The notes: a model not told the origin generated them from the letters alone. Shown: positions 7,511 to 15,629, counted from the stretch's first letter. The stretch is 17,482 nucleotides of DNA from Pseudomonadota bacterium (GCA_027625355.1 JAQBWI010000011.1:1-17482); one strand, 5' to 3'. Numbers and translations: made by a program.

Positions 7511-8892
7511 TACAGATATTTTTTTATAGCATATTTAATTGATTGTTTAACCCTTTGTGGTGATGTTCCACCAAAACTTTTTTTATTTTTTATACTTTCA
7601 TTTATAGAAAGAGTTTTTTGAGCATCTTTTGTAATTTTTTTATTAAATTGTTGAAGTTCTTCTAAACTCAATTGATCCAGTTTTTTATTGTTTTTATTAG
7701 CGTGCGCTACAATTTTACCAGTCAATTGATAAGCTTCTCTAAAGGATAATTCCAGATGTTGTACTAACCAATTTGCAAAATCTGTAGATGTAGCATTAGA
7801 ATTATTAACTGCATCAGCCATAATATCTCTATTAAAACTAATCTTAGACCATATTTCTGTCATCACTTCTAATGTTAGGCAAACATCATCAAATGCTGAA
7901 AAAACTATTTTTTTGTCATCCTGAAGATCTTTACTGTAAGCTAATGGAAGGCCTTTTAGTATAACCAGTAATCCAATCAAGTTACCAATAATACCACTAG
8001 CTTTTCCTCGCACTAATTCAGCCCCATCAGGATTTTTTTTCTGAGGCATGATAGAACTACCAGTTGCTAATTCATCTGGTAAGTTTATAAAATTAAATTG
8101 TTGATTAGACCAAAGAATAATTTCATCAGCCATTCTAGACAAATGTGTGCTTATAAGTGATATCACAAATAAAAATTCAACAGCAAAATCTCTATCAGAT
8201 ACACTATCTAATGCATTAGCTGTTGGTTTAGAAAATTTCAATAATTTGGATGTTAAATTTCTGTCAATAGGGAATGATGTTCCTGCTAAAGCTCCAGAGC
8301 CAAGGGGATTTTCATTTAACCTTTCTATACAATCTTTTAATCTTGATCTATCTCGACCCATCATTTCAACATATGCGAGACAGTGATGAGCTAACGATAT
8401 GGGTTGTGCAACCTGAAGATGTGTATAGCCAGGCATTACAGTAACAGTATTTTTCTTAGCAACATCAATAAGACTTTTTTGTAAGTTTTGAACGTGCTTA
8501 TCAAGATTGATACTATTATTTCTTATCCAAAGTTTAAAGTCGGTAACAACCTGATCATTACGTGATCTAGCAGTATGTAATTTTCCTGCAGTTTTTCCAA
8601 TTTGTTTGAAGAGCAAAGATTCAATATTCATATGAATATCCTCAAGCTCACTTTTAAAATGAATTTTACCAGAATTAATATTTTGTAAAATGACTTTAAG
8701 GCCATTAACAATTTTTGTTTGATCTTTTTTTGATATAATATTTTGTTTACCAAGCATTGTGGCATGTGCGATTGAGCCCTCAATGTCCTCTCTGTACATT
8801 CTTTGATCAATATCTATCGAGTTATTAATAGATTCTAATAACTTCGAAGGACCGTTCTTTAAATGCATATTTCTTGACGGATTTTTTTTCAT
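7510..8892 (-). CDS. argH: Argininosuccinate lyase ArgH
   Basis: Cleaves argininosuccinate to arginine and fumarate, the final step of arginine synthesis, as a cytosolic tetramer. It has 460 residues, full length. Family marks in order are NSIDIDQRMYREDI (24-37), TARSRNDQVVTD (107-118), GYTHLQVAQP with the catalytic-region His158 (155-164), and the fumarase/ASL signature GSSIMPQKKNP (278-288), whose serines form the mobile catalytic loop. The N-terminus lacks the usual WGGRF start of many ArgH proteins and reads instead MKKNPSRNMHLKNGPSK, a mild divergence. The ribosome site is weak (AGG eight bases upstream). It is the first gene of argH-lptM-lysA and is divergent from the FadN-type gene across 106 bases. 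A poor TTGAGT (8933-8928) / TTTATA (8908-8903) pair with 19-base spacing is the best promoter candidate I see. Confidence 0.96.
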   Translation of the reverse strand: MKKNPSRNMHLKNGPSKLLESINNSIDIDQRMYREDIEGSIAHATMLGKQNIISKKDQTKIVNGLKVILQNINSGKIHFKSELEDIHMNIESLLFKQIGKTAGKLHTARSRNDQVVTDFKLWIRNNSINLDKHVQNLQKSLIDVAKKNTVTVMPGYTHLQVAQPISLAHHCLAYVEMMGRDRSRLKDCIERLNENPLGSGALAGTSFPIDRNLTSKLLKFSKPTANALDSVSDRDFAVEFLFVISLISTHLSRMADEIILWSNQQFNFINLPDELATGSSIMPQKKNPDGAELVRGKASGIIGNLIGLLVILKGLPLAYSKDLQDDKKIVFSAFDDVCLTLEVMTEIWSKISFNRDIMADAVNNSNATSTDFANWLVQHLELSFREAYQLTGKIVAHANKNNKKLDQLSLEELQQFNKKITKDAQKTLSINESIKNKKSFGGTSPQRVKQSIKYAIKKYL

Positions 8893-8957
8893 CGCGTGCG
8901 CCTATAAAGCTATTTACAATATTTTTCACTCAAATACGTTATTTTTTTGTGTTTCTT

Positions 8958-8986
8958 TTGATGAGATTTGTTAAATTATCTATATA
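8958..8986 (+). promoter_or_regulatory. Promoter for the FadN-type gene
   Basis: TTGATG (8958-8963) and TATATA (8981-8986) are separated by exactly 17 bases. TATAAC at 8983-8988 is an overlapping alternative -10. Transcription would start near 8993-8995, only about five bases before the ATG at 8999. No Shine-Dalgarno fits in that space, so the message would be leaderless or nearly so. Confidence 0.5.
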
Positions 8987-8998
8987 ACCTCTTAAAAA

Positions 8999-11302
8999 AT
9001 GAAAATATCAAAAGTTGTTGTTATAGGGTCTGGAACCATGGGTAGTGGAATTGCTGCCCAAGTGGCAAATGCGGGTTTGCAAGTTCATCTACTTGATCTA
9101 ACCACTGAGATTGCCACTAAAGCATGTGAGCGAATAAAAAAATCAAGACCGCCTCTATTGATGGAAGAAAACAATCTCAATCATATTATTCCTGGAAGTA
9201 TTGAAAATGATATGGAGACATTAAAAGATGCAGATTGGGTTGTGGAGGCTGTTGTTGAAAGAATTGATATTAAAAAAACACTCTATTCACAAATTGATGC
9301 ACTTCGAAAACCTGGAGCTTTGGTTTCATCCAATACATCTTCTATTCCTTTGAAGGTGTTAACTGAAGATATGTCGAAAGAAATGAAAGAGGTTTTTTGT
9401 ATTACACATTTTTTTAATCCAGTTCGCTTTATGCGATTACTTGAATTAGTTATTGGATCACAAAATGATAAAGAAAAAATAAATGACCTTGTTATTTTTG
9501 GTGATAAGATTTTAGGAAAAACTGTTGTCGTCTGTAATGACTCTCCGGGATTTTTAGGAAATCGTGTAGGCGTTTATGCAATGCAAGTGGCAATGACTGA
9601 AGCTTTTCGTCTTGGACTTTCAGTCGAAGAAGCTGACGCTGTTTTTGGCAGGCCTCTTGGTATTCCTAAAACAGGAATATTTGGATTATATGATTTAATT
9701 GGTATTGATTTGATGGCTGATGTTTTAAAAAGTTTTATTTCAGAACTACCATCAAGCGATCCTTTTCATAAGGTAGGGAAAGAATTGCCAATTATTAATC
9801 AACTTATTTCAGATGGATATACTGGTAGAAAAGGAAAAGGTGGTTTTTTCCGAATGAATAAGTCTTCTGATATAAAAATCTTAGAGTCACTTAATTACAA
9901 AGATAATACTTATCATGAATCTAAAAAAGTAGATTTAGGCTTGCCTGATGTAATGGATGTAAAGACTGTGATAGAGCGAGAAGACGTGTATGGAAATTAT
10001 GGCTGGTCCATTATGAAAAAAACTATTCTATACGCATCAAGTTTAGTTCCAGATGTGACTGAAAACTTTAATGACATAGATGACGCAATGAAATGTGGCT
10101 TTAACTGGTCAAAAGGTCCCTTTGAGATACTCAATGAGATTGGAATAGAAAATTTTGTTTCAAAACTTAACCAAGATGAAGAAATTCCTTCTTTTATTAA
10201 ACAGCTCATCGATCAAAAAAATTCGTTATTTAAGACTACCGATAATGTTTTAGAATATTTTCATCCACAACACTTTTATATGCCGATGCAAAGACCAAAT
10301 GGTGTTATTTCACTATCAGATATAAAAAAATTCTCAAAACCAATTTATACGAATACCTCAGCTTCTATTTGGGAAATGTCTGGAAAATCAAAATTTATTT
10401 GTGTTGAGTTTCATACTAAGGCAAATGCTCTCGATGGACTAACCAATGACTGTTTAATGAAAGCATATGATTTGTGTAATGAGAAGTATGATGGAATCGT
10501 TATTGCTAATGATGCTATGCAATTCTCTGCAGGTGTAAATTTAAATTATTTCTATGATAGAGCAGTAAACAAAAAATTCAAAGATATTGATATTTTTCTC
10601 AATAATTTTCAGCAATCACTTTACCAGCTCCAACATGCAAAATTTCCCGTTGTATCTTGTCCTTCAGGATTAGCTATAGGAGGAGGATATGAAGTCATTT
10701 CACAAACTAGTTTTATTGCTGCACATTCGAACTCTGTTCTTGGTTTAGTAGAATCACTCGTTGGTCTCATACCTGCAGGAGGTGGCTGTAAAGAAATGTT
10801 AAGACGATGGGCAAATCATTCTGATATTAAAAACGATCCTAAACTTTTATCGTTAAAAGTTTTTAATTTAATAGGATATGCAACTACTGCTGACTCACCT
10901 ATTAAAGCTAAAGTGCAACAGTTTTTAGGAGATAGAGATGTTATGGTAATGAGCAAAGACCGCTTAATAGAAGAGGCAGATAAAATTATTTTTTTAAATA
11001 AAGAAAATTATCAATCACTTGATAGCGCCTCCTTTTCTTTACCAGGTTCATCAGTAATGTCAGATATGATGGATATTTTATATGAGTTAAAGGATAAAAA
11101 AGTAATTGGTGAGCATGGAATTGAAGTTGGAAAAAAATTGGGATTCATGTTGAGTGGTGGGGATGCAATGCCATCAACAATATTAACAGAGCAAAACCTA
11201 TATGATCTTGAAAGAGAAATTTTTATTGATTTAATAAGTCAAAAACCAACACAAGAGCGAATCAGACACACACTCGATACTGGAAAACCTTTGTTTAATT
11301 AA
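8999..11302 (+). CDS. fadN: FadN-type 3-hydroxyacyl-CoA dehydrogenase / enoyl-CoA hydratase fusion
   Basis: A 767-residue beta-oxidation protein with the dehydrogenase first and the crotonase domain last, the order of Bacillus FadN and the reverse of E. coli FadB. The NAD site GSGTMGSG is at 10-17. The dehydrogenase catalytic pair is His137 (THFFNPV) and Glu149 (LLELV). DSPGFLGNRV and GRKGKGGFF mark the dehydrogenase C-terminal region. The crotonase part (about 460-620) keeps both catalytic glutamates, Glu565 (GGGYE) and Glu585 (VESLVGLIPAGGG), 20 residues apart as in FadB. It should hydrate trans-2-enoyl-CoA and oxidise 3-hydroxyacyl-CoA in the cytosol. The thiolase partner expected for fatty-acid oxidation is not in this window. 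Downstream is an acyl-CoA ligase 54 bases away with its own promoter. The substrate (fatty acyl, or a short chain such as a DMSP-derived thioester) is undetermined. Confidence 0.88.
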   Translation: MKISKVVVIGSGTMGSGIAAQVANAGLQVHLLDLTTEIATKACERIKKSRPPLLMEENNLNHIIPGSIENDMETLKDADWVVEAVVERIDIKKTLYSQIDALRKPGALVSSNTSSIPLKVLTEDMSKEMKEVFCITHFFNPVRFMRLLELVIGSQNDKEKINDLVIFGDKILGKTVVVCNDSPGFLGNRVGVYAMQVAMTEAFRLGLSVEEADAVFGRPLGIPKTGIFGLYDLIGIDLMADVLKSFISELPSSDPFHKVGKELPIINQLISDGYTGRKGKGGFFRMNKSSDIKILESLNYKDNTYHESKKVDLGLPDVMDVKTVIEREDVYGNYGWSIMKKTILYASSLVPDVTENFNDIDDAMKCGFNWSKGPFEILNEIGIENFVSKLNQDEEIPSFIKQLIDQKNSLFKTTDNVLEYFHPQHFYMPMQRPNGVISLSDIKKFSKPIYTNTSASIWEMSGKSKFICVEFHTKANALDGLTNDCLMKAYDLCNEKYDGIVIANDAMQFSAGVNLNYFYDRAVNKKFKDIDIFLNNFQQSLYQLQHAKFPVVSCPSGLAIGGGYEVISQTSFIAAHSNSVLGLVESLVGLIPAGGGCKEMLRRWANHSDIKNDPKLLSLKVFNLIGYATTADSPIKAKVQQFLGDRDVMVMSKDRLIEEADKIIFLNKENYQSLDSASFSLPGSSVMSDMMDILYELKDKKVIGEHGIEVGKKLGFMLSGGDAMPSTILTEQNLYDLEREIFIDLISQKPTQERIRHTLDTGKPLFN

Positions 11303-11340
11303 TTTATCTGATCCACTTAAGATTTAAATTATTTTTTTAA

Positions 11341-11349
11341 TGCTATAAT
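11341..11349 (+). promoter_or_regulatory. Perfect extended -10 promoter placing transcription start at the ATG
   Basis: TGCTATAAT matches the extended -10 consensus (TGnTATAAT) completely. It ends seven bases before the ATG at 11357, so transcription should begin at or within a base or two of the start codon. No Shine-Dalgarno is present and no good -35 is seen, which an extended -10 does not need. This is the clearest candidate leaderless start in the window. Confidence 0.6.
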
Positions 11350-11356
11350 AAATTCC

Positions 11357-12988
11357 ATGAATCAATTTTCAACGGATCTTGATAAAAATAAAGCTAACTA
11401 CACCCCTCTATCTCCGTTAAGTTTTATAACTCGTGCGAAAGATATTTATCCAAATTATGAGTCAGTAGTTTATGGAAATAGAGGTTACACATGGCTTCAA
11501 ACATATAATCGCTGCACCAAGTTTGCGAGTGCTTTGACAAAACAAGGTATTGGCCTTGGTAGTACTGTATCAATTATTGCTGCAAATACGCCGGAATTAT
11601 TGGAGGCTCATTATTCTATTCCAATGACAGGAGGGGTTGTTAATACAATTAATACTCGTTTAGATGCTGAGACAATTGCTTACATCTTAGAGCATAGTGA
11701 CGCTAAGATATTAATCACTGATACACAGTTTTCACCTACAATAAAAAAAGCTTTAGATCTTTATGGAAAAAAAATACCCATCATCGATATCCATGATGAC
11801 CAAGCAATATTTAAAGAGGGTGAAGGTGAAAAAATAGGTGACTGGACTTATGAAGAGTTCTTAGAAAAAGGAGATGATGATTTTAATTGGTCCCTACCAG
11901 AAGATGAATGGCAAGCAATATCCCTAAGTTATACTTCTGGAACAACAGGAAAACCAAAAGGTGTTGTTTATCATCACCGTGGATCTTATCTTATGTCAAC
12001 AGGCAGTGTGACTGCATGGAACATGACGAATAAACTTACTTTTCTTGCAACGGTCCCAATGTTTCATTGTAATGGATGGGGATATCCATGGACAGCAGCA
12101 TTAATTCACGCCAAAGTAGTATGTTGTCGATACATAATAGCTAAAGATATTTACAATCTTATTGATCAGCATAAAGTTACTCATTTTGGTGGTGCACCTA
12201 TCGTGTTAAATTTAATCGCCAATGCTGATGAAAAAGATAAAAAAGAAATTAATCATAAAATCTATGTGCTAACAGCAGGAGCTCCTCCAACAAGTGCAAT
12301 TTTAGAAAAAATGGATAACTTGGGATTTGAGGTAATGCATGTGTACGGACTAACTGAAACATACGGACATGTTTTGCAGTGTGCATGGAATGAAGAATGG
12401 AATGATTTATCCAATAGTGAAAAAGCAGATTTAAATTCAAGACAAGGAGTGCGTTATCCTAATTTAGAAGAAGCAATGGTTGCAGATCCAGAAACATATA
12501 CGCCAGTTCCAAAAGATGGAAAAACAATGGGTGAAATTTTAATGCGTGGTAATGTAGTAATGAAAGGATATTATAAAAATAAAGAAGCCACTGAAACATC
12601 TATGCGTAATGGCTGGTTTCACTCGGGCGATTTAGCCGTTGTGTATCCTGATGGATATATTCAAATAAAAGATCGCTCTAAAGATATTATAATTTCTGGA
12701 GGAGAAAATATTTCCTCTGTGGAGGTAGAAAATGTTGTGGCAAAACATCCATCTGTTTCCTTAGTAGCTGTTGTGGCGAAACCAGATGAAAAATGGGGGG
12801 AAACACCTTGTGCTTTTGTTGAGTTATCTCCTGGAAAAACTGCTACTGAAGAAGAAATTATTATGTTTTGTAAGGAAAATATGGCTGGATTTAAAAGACC
12901 AAAAAATGTAGTCTTTGGTGAGCTACCCAAAACCTCTACAGGCAAAATACAAAAGTTTGAACTACGAATGAAAGCAAAGGAGATTTAA
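11357..12988 (+). CDS. AMP-forming acyl-CoA synthetase, DmdB-like
   Basis: A 543-residue member of the ANL adenylating family that activates a carboxylic acid to an acyl-AMP and then a CoA thioester. All core motifs are present: phosphate loop SYTSGTTGKPKG (191-202), YGLTE (330-334), SGD (423-425), hinge region KDRSKDIIISGGENIS (438-453), and the C-terminal catalytic Lys530 in PKTSTGK. The MFHCNGWGYPWT block (235-246), GGAPIV, and the long RQGVRYPNLEEAMVADPET stretch resemble the DmdB/medium-chain subgroup, which includes methylmercaptopropionyl-CoA ligase of DMSP demethylation. I cannot separate DmdB from a general short- or medium-chain ligase by eye. Its stop overlaps the metY start (TAATG), so the ligase is coupled to a sulfur enzyme. 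It is probably translated from a leaderless message. Confidence 0.87.
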   Translation: MNQFSTDLDKNKANYTPLSPLSFITRAKDIYPNYESVVYGNRGYTWLQTYNRCTKFASALTKQGIGLGSTVSIIAANTPELLEAHYSIPMTGGVVNTINTRLDAETIAYILEHSDAKILITDTQFSPTIKKALDLYGKKIPIIDIHDDQAIFKEGEGEKIGDWTYEEFLEKGDDDFNWSLPEDEWQAISLSYTSGTTGKPKGVVYHHRGSYLMSTGSVTAWNMTNKLTFLATVPMFHCNGWGYPWTAALIHAKVVCCRYIIAKDIYNLIDQHKVTHFGGAPIVLNLIANADEKDKKEINHKIYVLTAGAPPTSAILEKMDNLGFEVMHVYGLTETYGHVLQCAWNEEWNDLSNSEKADLNSRQGVRYPNLEEAMVADPETYTPVPKDGKTMGEILMRGNVVMKGYYKNKEATETSMRNGWFHSGDLAVVYPDGYIQIKDRSKDIIISGGENISSVEVENVVAKHPSVSLVAVVAKPDEKWGETPCAFVELSPGKTATEEEIIMFCKENMAGFKRPKNVVFGELPKTSTGKIQKFELRMKAKEI

Positions 12989-14298
12989 TGGATCCAAAAA
13001 CTTATAAATTTGATACACTTAGTTTACATGCTGGTTATCAACCTGATAAAAACGCTGGCTCTCGTCAAGTACCAATCTACCAAACAACATCTTATCTTTT
13101 CGATGATGTTGATCACGCGGCAGCACTATTTAATCTAGAGCGAGGCGGTCATATATATAGTAGAATTTCTAATCCTACTGTTGGGGTGCTTGAAGAAAGA
13201 GTTGCAGCTTTGGAAGGTGGAACTGCAGCAATAGCAACTTCTTCAGGAATGGCTGCTATTTTTCTTGCAATCATGACCTTATGTGAGTCAGGCGATCATA
13301 TAGTTGCTTCCTCACAAGTATATGGAGGAACTGCTAATCTACTTCGTTTGACGTTACCGAAGTTTGGTATAAATACAACTTTTGTTAAACCACGTGATAC
13401 TCAAGGTTTTCAAAAAGCTATCCAAAAAAATACAAAATGTATATTTGGTGAATTATTAGGTAACCCTGGAAATGAACTCATGAATATGCCTGAGGTTGCT
13501 GACATTGCTCATAACGCGGGTATCCCTTTAATGATTGATAGTACATATCAAACACCTTATTTATGCAAACCATTTGATTTTGGCGCAGATATAGTTGTTC
13601 ACTCTTTAACAAAGTGGATGGCAGGACATGGCTCATCAATGGCTGGCATTATTGTTGAAGGAGGAAAATTTAACTGGATGCAAAATGATAAATTTCCATC
13701 TCTTACAAAAGAATATGAGGGTTATCATGGTTTATCTTTTGCTGAAGAATTTGGCCCTGTTGCTTTTACTATGAAAGCTCGTGCTGAAGGCATGAGGGAT
13801 TTTGGCCCGTGCCTAAGTCCACAAAATGCCTGGAATGTTATGCAAGGAATTGAAACATTATCTGTTCGAATGGAAAAACATTGCGCTAATGCTGAAAAAA
13901 TGGTCGAATATTTATTGGCTCATGAAAGCGTTGCATGGGTTTCACATCCTAGTGCGCCTGATCACCCCGATTATGAACTAGCTAAAAAAATTCTTCCTAA
14001 AGGAAAAGGTTCGATGATTGCTTTTGGAATTAAAGGAGGAAAAGAAGCTGGTACAGCTTTTATTAATAATGTTAAACTTGCCTCTCATTTAGCTAACGTT
14101 GGTGATACTCGAACATTAGTAATTCATCCTGCATCCGCTACACATTCACAAATGGATGAAGCTACATTAAAATTTGCGGGATTATCTCAAGATATGATTA
14201 GGCTGTCTGTCGGTATTGAGGATATAGAGGATATAAAAAATGATTTTGAAGATGGTTTTAGAGCTGCAAAAAAACCAAAGCTAGTCGCAAATAAATGA
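12988..14298 (+). CDS. metY: O-acetylhomoserine sulfhydrylase (MetY-like)
   Basis: PLP enzyme of the Cys/Met metabolism family, 436 residues, the length of MetY and longer than most gamma-lyases or MetB/MetC. It joins O-acetylhomoserine with sulfide to make homocysteine, or with methanethiol to make methionine directly. Visible are YSRISNPT (57-64), TSSGMAA (84-90), Asp184 in MIDSTYQTPY, and PLP Lys209 in HSLTKWMAGHG. Where methionine gamma-lyases carry an active-site Cys this protein has Gly (VYGGT, 111-115), favouring MetY. The SLHAGYQPD opening is typical. It overlaps the ligase by one base and the hydrolase by four (ATGA), so the three are one operon. No SAM riboswitch precedes it, unlike metX in the same window. 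Confidence 0.9.
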   Translation: MDPKTYKFDTLSLHAGYQPDKNAGSRQVPIYQTTSYLFDDVDHAAALFNLERGGHIYSRISNPTVGVLEERVAALEGGTAAIATSSGMAAIFLAIMTLCESGDHIVASSQVYGGTANLLRLTLPKFGINTTFVKPRDTQGFQKAIQKNTKCIFGELLGNPGNELMNMPEVADIAHNAGIPLMIDSTYQTPYLCKPFDFGADIVVHSLTKWMAGHGSSMAGIIVEGGKFNWMQNDKFPSLTKEYEGYHGLSFAEEFGPVAFTMKARAEGMRDFGPCLSPQNAWNVMQGIETLSVRMEKHCANAEKMVEYLLAHESVAWVSHPSAPDHPDYELAKKILPKGKGSMIAFGIKGGKEAGTAFINNVKLASHLANVGDTRTLVIHPASATHSQMDEATLKFAGLSQDMIRLSVGIEDIEDIKNDFEDGFRAAKKPKLVANK

Positions 14299-15107
14299 AA
14301 TTTAAAGTAAATAATGAGGAGGTCTTTGCTTCTACGGGAGGAAGACCTTTTGATAAAAATAAACCATTGATAATTTTTATTCACGGCAGTGGTCTCACCC
14401 ACATGTGTTGGGTTTTACAAACTAGATATTTTGCTTTTCATGGATATAGCGTTTTAGCTCTTGATTTACCTGGCCATGGTTTGTCTGAGGGTAAAAGTTT
14501 AACTTCTATAGAGGATATGGCTGACTGGATTAATGATGTTATTGATGCTGTTGGATTTCATCAGGCATCTTTGGTTGGACATTCTCAAGGATGTCTTGTC
14601 GCTGTCGAGTGCGCATCTAGGTATCCTAATAAAATTAAAACATTAAGCTTAATGGGTGGAGCAGGTGCTATTCCGATGAATCCAGAATTATTAGCACTAG
14701 CAGAAAATAGTGATCCGAAAGCAGTTGATTTGATGATGGATTTTGCTCATGGACCATCTGGACATTTTGGAGGTCATCCAGTTCCAGGCTTATATCATTT
14801 AAATACAGGATCGATGCTTGTTCAAAGTAAGGAAATTAAGGATACTCTTGGTGTTGATTTTAGAGCATGTCAAAATTATACAAATGGTTTCGAAGCAGCA
14901 AAAAAATTAGATTTACCTACATTATCTATTTTAGCAGATAAAGATAGAATGTGTAGATTGAAGGATGGAAAAAAATTAGCAGATCACATTAATGGCAGTG
15001 AAGTGCATGTAATTAAAAATTGTGGACATATGATGTTACTTGAAGAAGCTGATCAAACTCTTGCGATTCTTAAAAAGTTTATTTTAGAAAAATATCCTAT
15101 TATCTAA
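14295..15107 (+). CDS. Alpha/beta hydrolase of unknown substrate
   Basis: A 270-residue single-domain alpha/beta hydrolase, probably cytosolic as no signal peptide is seen. The oxyanion region is FIHGSGLTHMCW (28-39), then LDLPGHGLSEG (57-66), the nucleophile elbow GHSQG with Ser97, the likely acid Asp217 (ADKDRM) and His245 (NCGHMMLLEE). The triad is therefore complete and the protein should be active on an ester or thioester. Its start overlaps the metY stop by four bases (ATGA), making it the third gene of the ligase-metY operon. A thioesterase acting on a CoA product of the neighbouring ligase would fit, but nothing in the sequence fixes the substrate. A weak A/T-stem hairpin follows the stop. 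Confidence 0.82.
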   Translation: MKFKVNNEEVFASTGGRPFDKNKPLIIFIHGSGLTHMCWVLQTRYFAFHGYSVLALDLPGHGLSEGKSLTSIEDMADWINDVIDAVGFHQASLVGHSQGCLVAVECASRYPNKIKTLSLMGGAGAIPMNPELLALAENSDPKAVDLMMDFAHGPSGHFGGHPVPGLYHLNTGSMLVQSKEIKDTLGVDFRACQNYTNGFEAAKKLDLPTLSILADKDRMCRLKDGKKLADHINGSEVHVIKNCGHMMLLEEADQTLAILKKFILEKYPII

Positions 15108-15122
15108 AAATTATAATATATA

Positions 15123-15138
15123 AAAAAATCGCTTTTTT
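15123..15138. terminator. Weak bidirectional terminator-like hairpin
   Basis: Six As and six Ts flank a TCGC loop between the convergent hydrolase (ends 15107) and small-protein gene (ends 15143). The stem contains no G:C pairs, so it would be a poor intrinsic terminator. It is the only candidate between the two transcripts. Confidence 0.3.
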
Positions 15139-15142
15139 GAGA

Positions 15143-15313
15143 TTACTTGTCAGGTTTTGTGAGTTCTTCTAACTGTCTCATTTCCTCTTCTAATTTCAGC
15201 CGCTCTTGTTCTTCACGTTTCTTTTTACGCTCTTCAGATTTTTGCTTAAGTTTTAATTCTTTTTGCATTTTGCGGTCTCCCGCTTTAGATTTGTGATTAA
15301 AATGAATTCCCAT
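15143..15313 (-). CDS. Small highly charged helical protein, 56 residues
   Basis: My translation from the ATG at 15313 gives 56 residues: MGIHFNHKSKAGDRK, then an unbroken run rich in Lys, Glu, Arg and Gln to TKPDK. From about residue 16 to 50 it should be a single long charged helix, possibly a coiled coil. It has no membrane segment or recognisable catalytic motif. It looks real because AAGAGG lies about five bases before the ATG, the clearest ribosome site in the window, and because the codons stay open through sequence that would otherwise be a 265-base gap. The helical, purine-biased composition could in principle arise by chance, so conservation is the key test. It is downstream of and co-directional with the two-helix membrane protein. 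I do not recognise the family; RNA or ribosome binding is a guess from charge only. Confidence 0.65.
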   Translation of the reverse strand: MGIHFNHKSKAGDRKMQKELKLKQKSEERKKKREEQERLKLEEEMRQLEELTKPDK

Positions 15314-15373
15314 AACAACCTCTTTATGCCTTATACTAAAAAATTAAAATTTTTTCTAGGGGGTATATTTGGC

Positions 15374-15577
15374 TTAATTCCTAGATGCCCAAATAATAAT
15401 GACAAAAACTAAGACAGCAATTGCTTGAAATAAAACACGAAGACGCATAAGTTTATTGCTATGATTTTTATTGAGTTTACCGTTTACTGCCATTGCAATG
15501 ACGCCCACTATTACTGCACCGAGAGCGCCCACCATAAATACAACCATAATTATCTGTAATACATCCATAACTAGCAT
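15374..15577 (-). CDS. Small twin-transmembrane protein (HIG1-like)
   Basis: A small membrane protein, 67 residues from the ATG at 15577. Two hydrophobic helices (about residues 5-28 and 47-64) flank a short polar loop NGKLNKNHSNKLMRLRVLFQ, whose NKLMRxRVxxQ pattern is that of alphaproteobacterial twin-transmembrane small proteins related to HIG1 domains. Mitochondrial HIG1 proteins associate with respiratory complexes. A bacterial role in respiration is plausible but not shown. Three starts are possible (15619, 15577, 15568). I prefer 15577 because 15619 would leave only ten bases to the divergent esterase gene and would put a non-hydrophobic 14-residue extension before the first helix. The esterase promoter hexamers lie just upstream on the other strand. 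Confidence 0.75.
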   Translation of the reverse strand: MLVMDVLQIIMVVFMVGALGAVIVGVIAMAVNGKLNKNHSNKLMRLRVLFQAIAVLVFVIIIWASRN

Positions 15578-15594
15578 ATAGTGTAATTCTTCTC

Positions 15595-15624
15595 TTGAAC
15601 GAACTATCAAATGTCGCATATAGT
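15595..15624 (+). promoter_or_regulatory. Promoter for the esterase gene
   Basis: TTGAAC (15595-15600) and TATAGT (15619-15624) are spaced by 18 bases. The predicted transcription start is about 15630-15631, on the ATG at 15630. There is no Shine-Dalgarno, so the message would be leaderless. Confidence 0.45.
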
Positions 15625-15629
15625 AATTT

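Noticed and set aside
8147..8386. Plus-strand open frame inside argH
   Set aside because: It overlaps conserved ArgH coding sequence antisense and has no recognisable product.
12249..12945. Antisense open frames within the acyl-CoA ligase gene
   Set aside because: Shadow frames opposite a strongly conserved enzyme, with no ribosome sites or family resemblance.
15355..15380. CTAGG...CCTAG inverted repeat after the HIG1-like gene as a terminator
   Set aside because: Five-base stem with a long loop, partly inside the coding end; too weak to support.
15578..15619. Longer start for the twin-transmembrane protein at 15619
   Set aside because: It adds a polar 14-residue lead before the first helix and leaves ten bases to the divergent gene, overlapping that gene's promoter hexamers.
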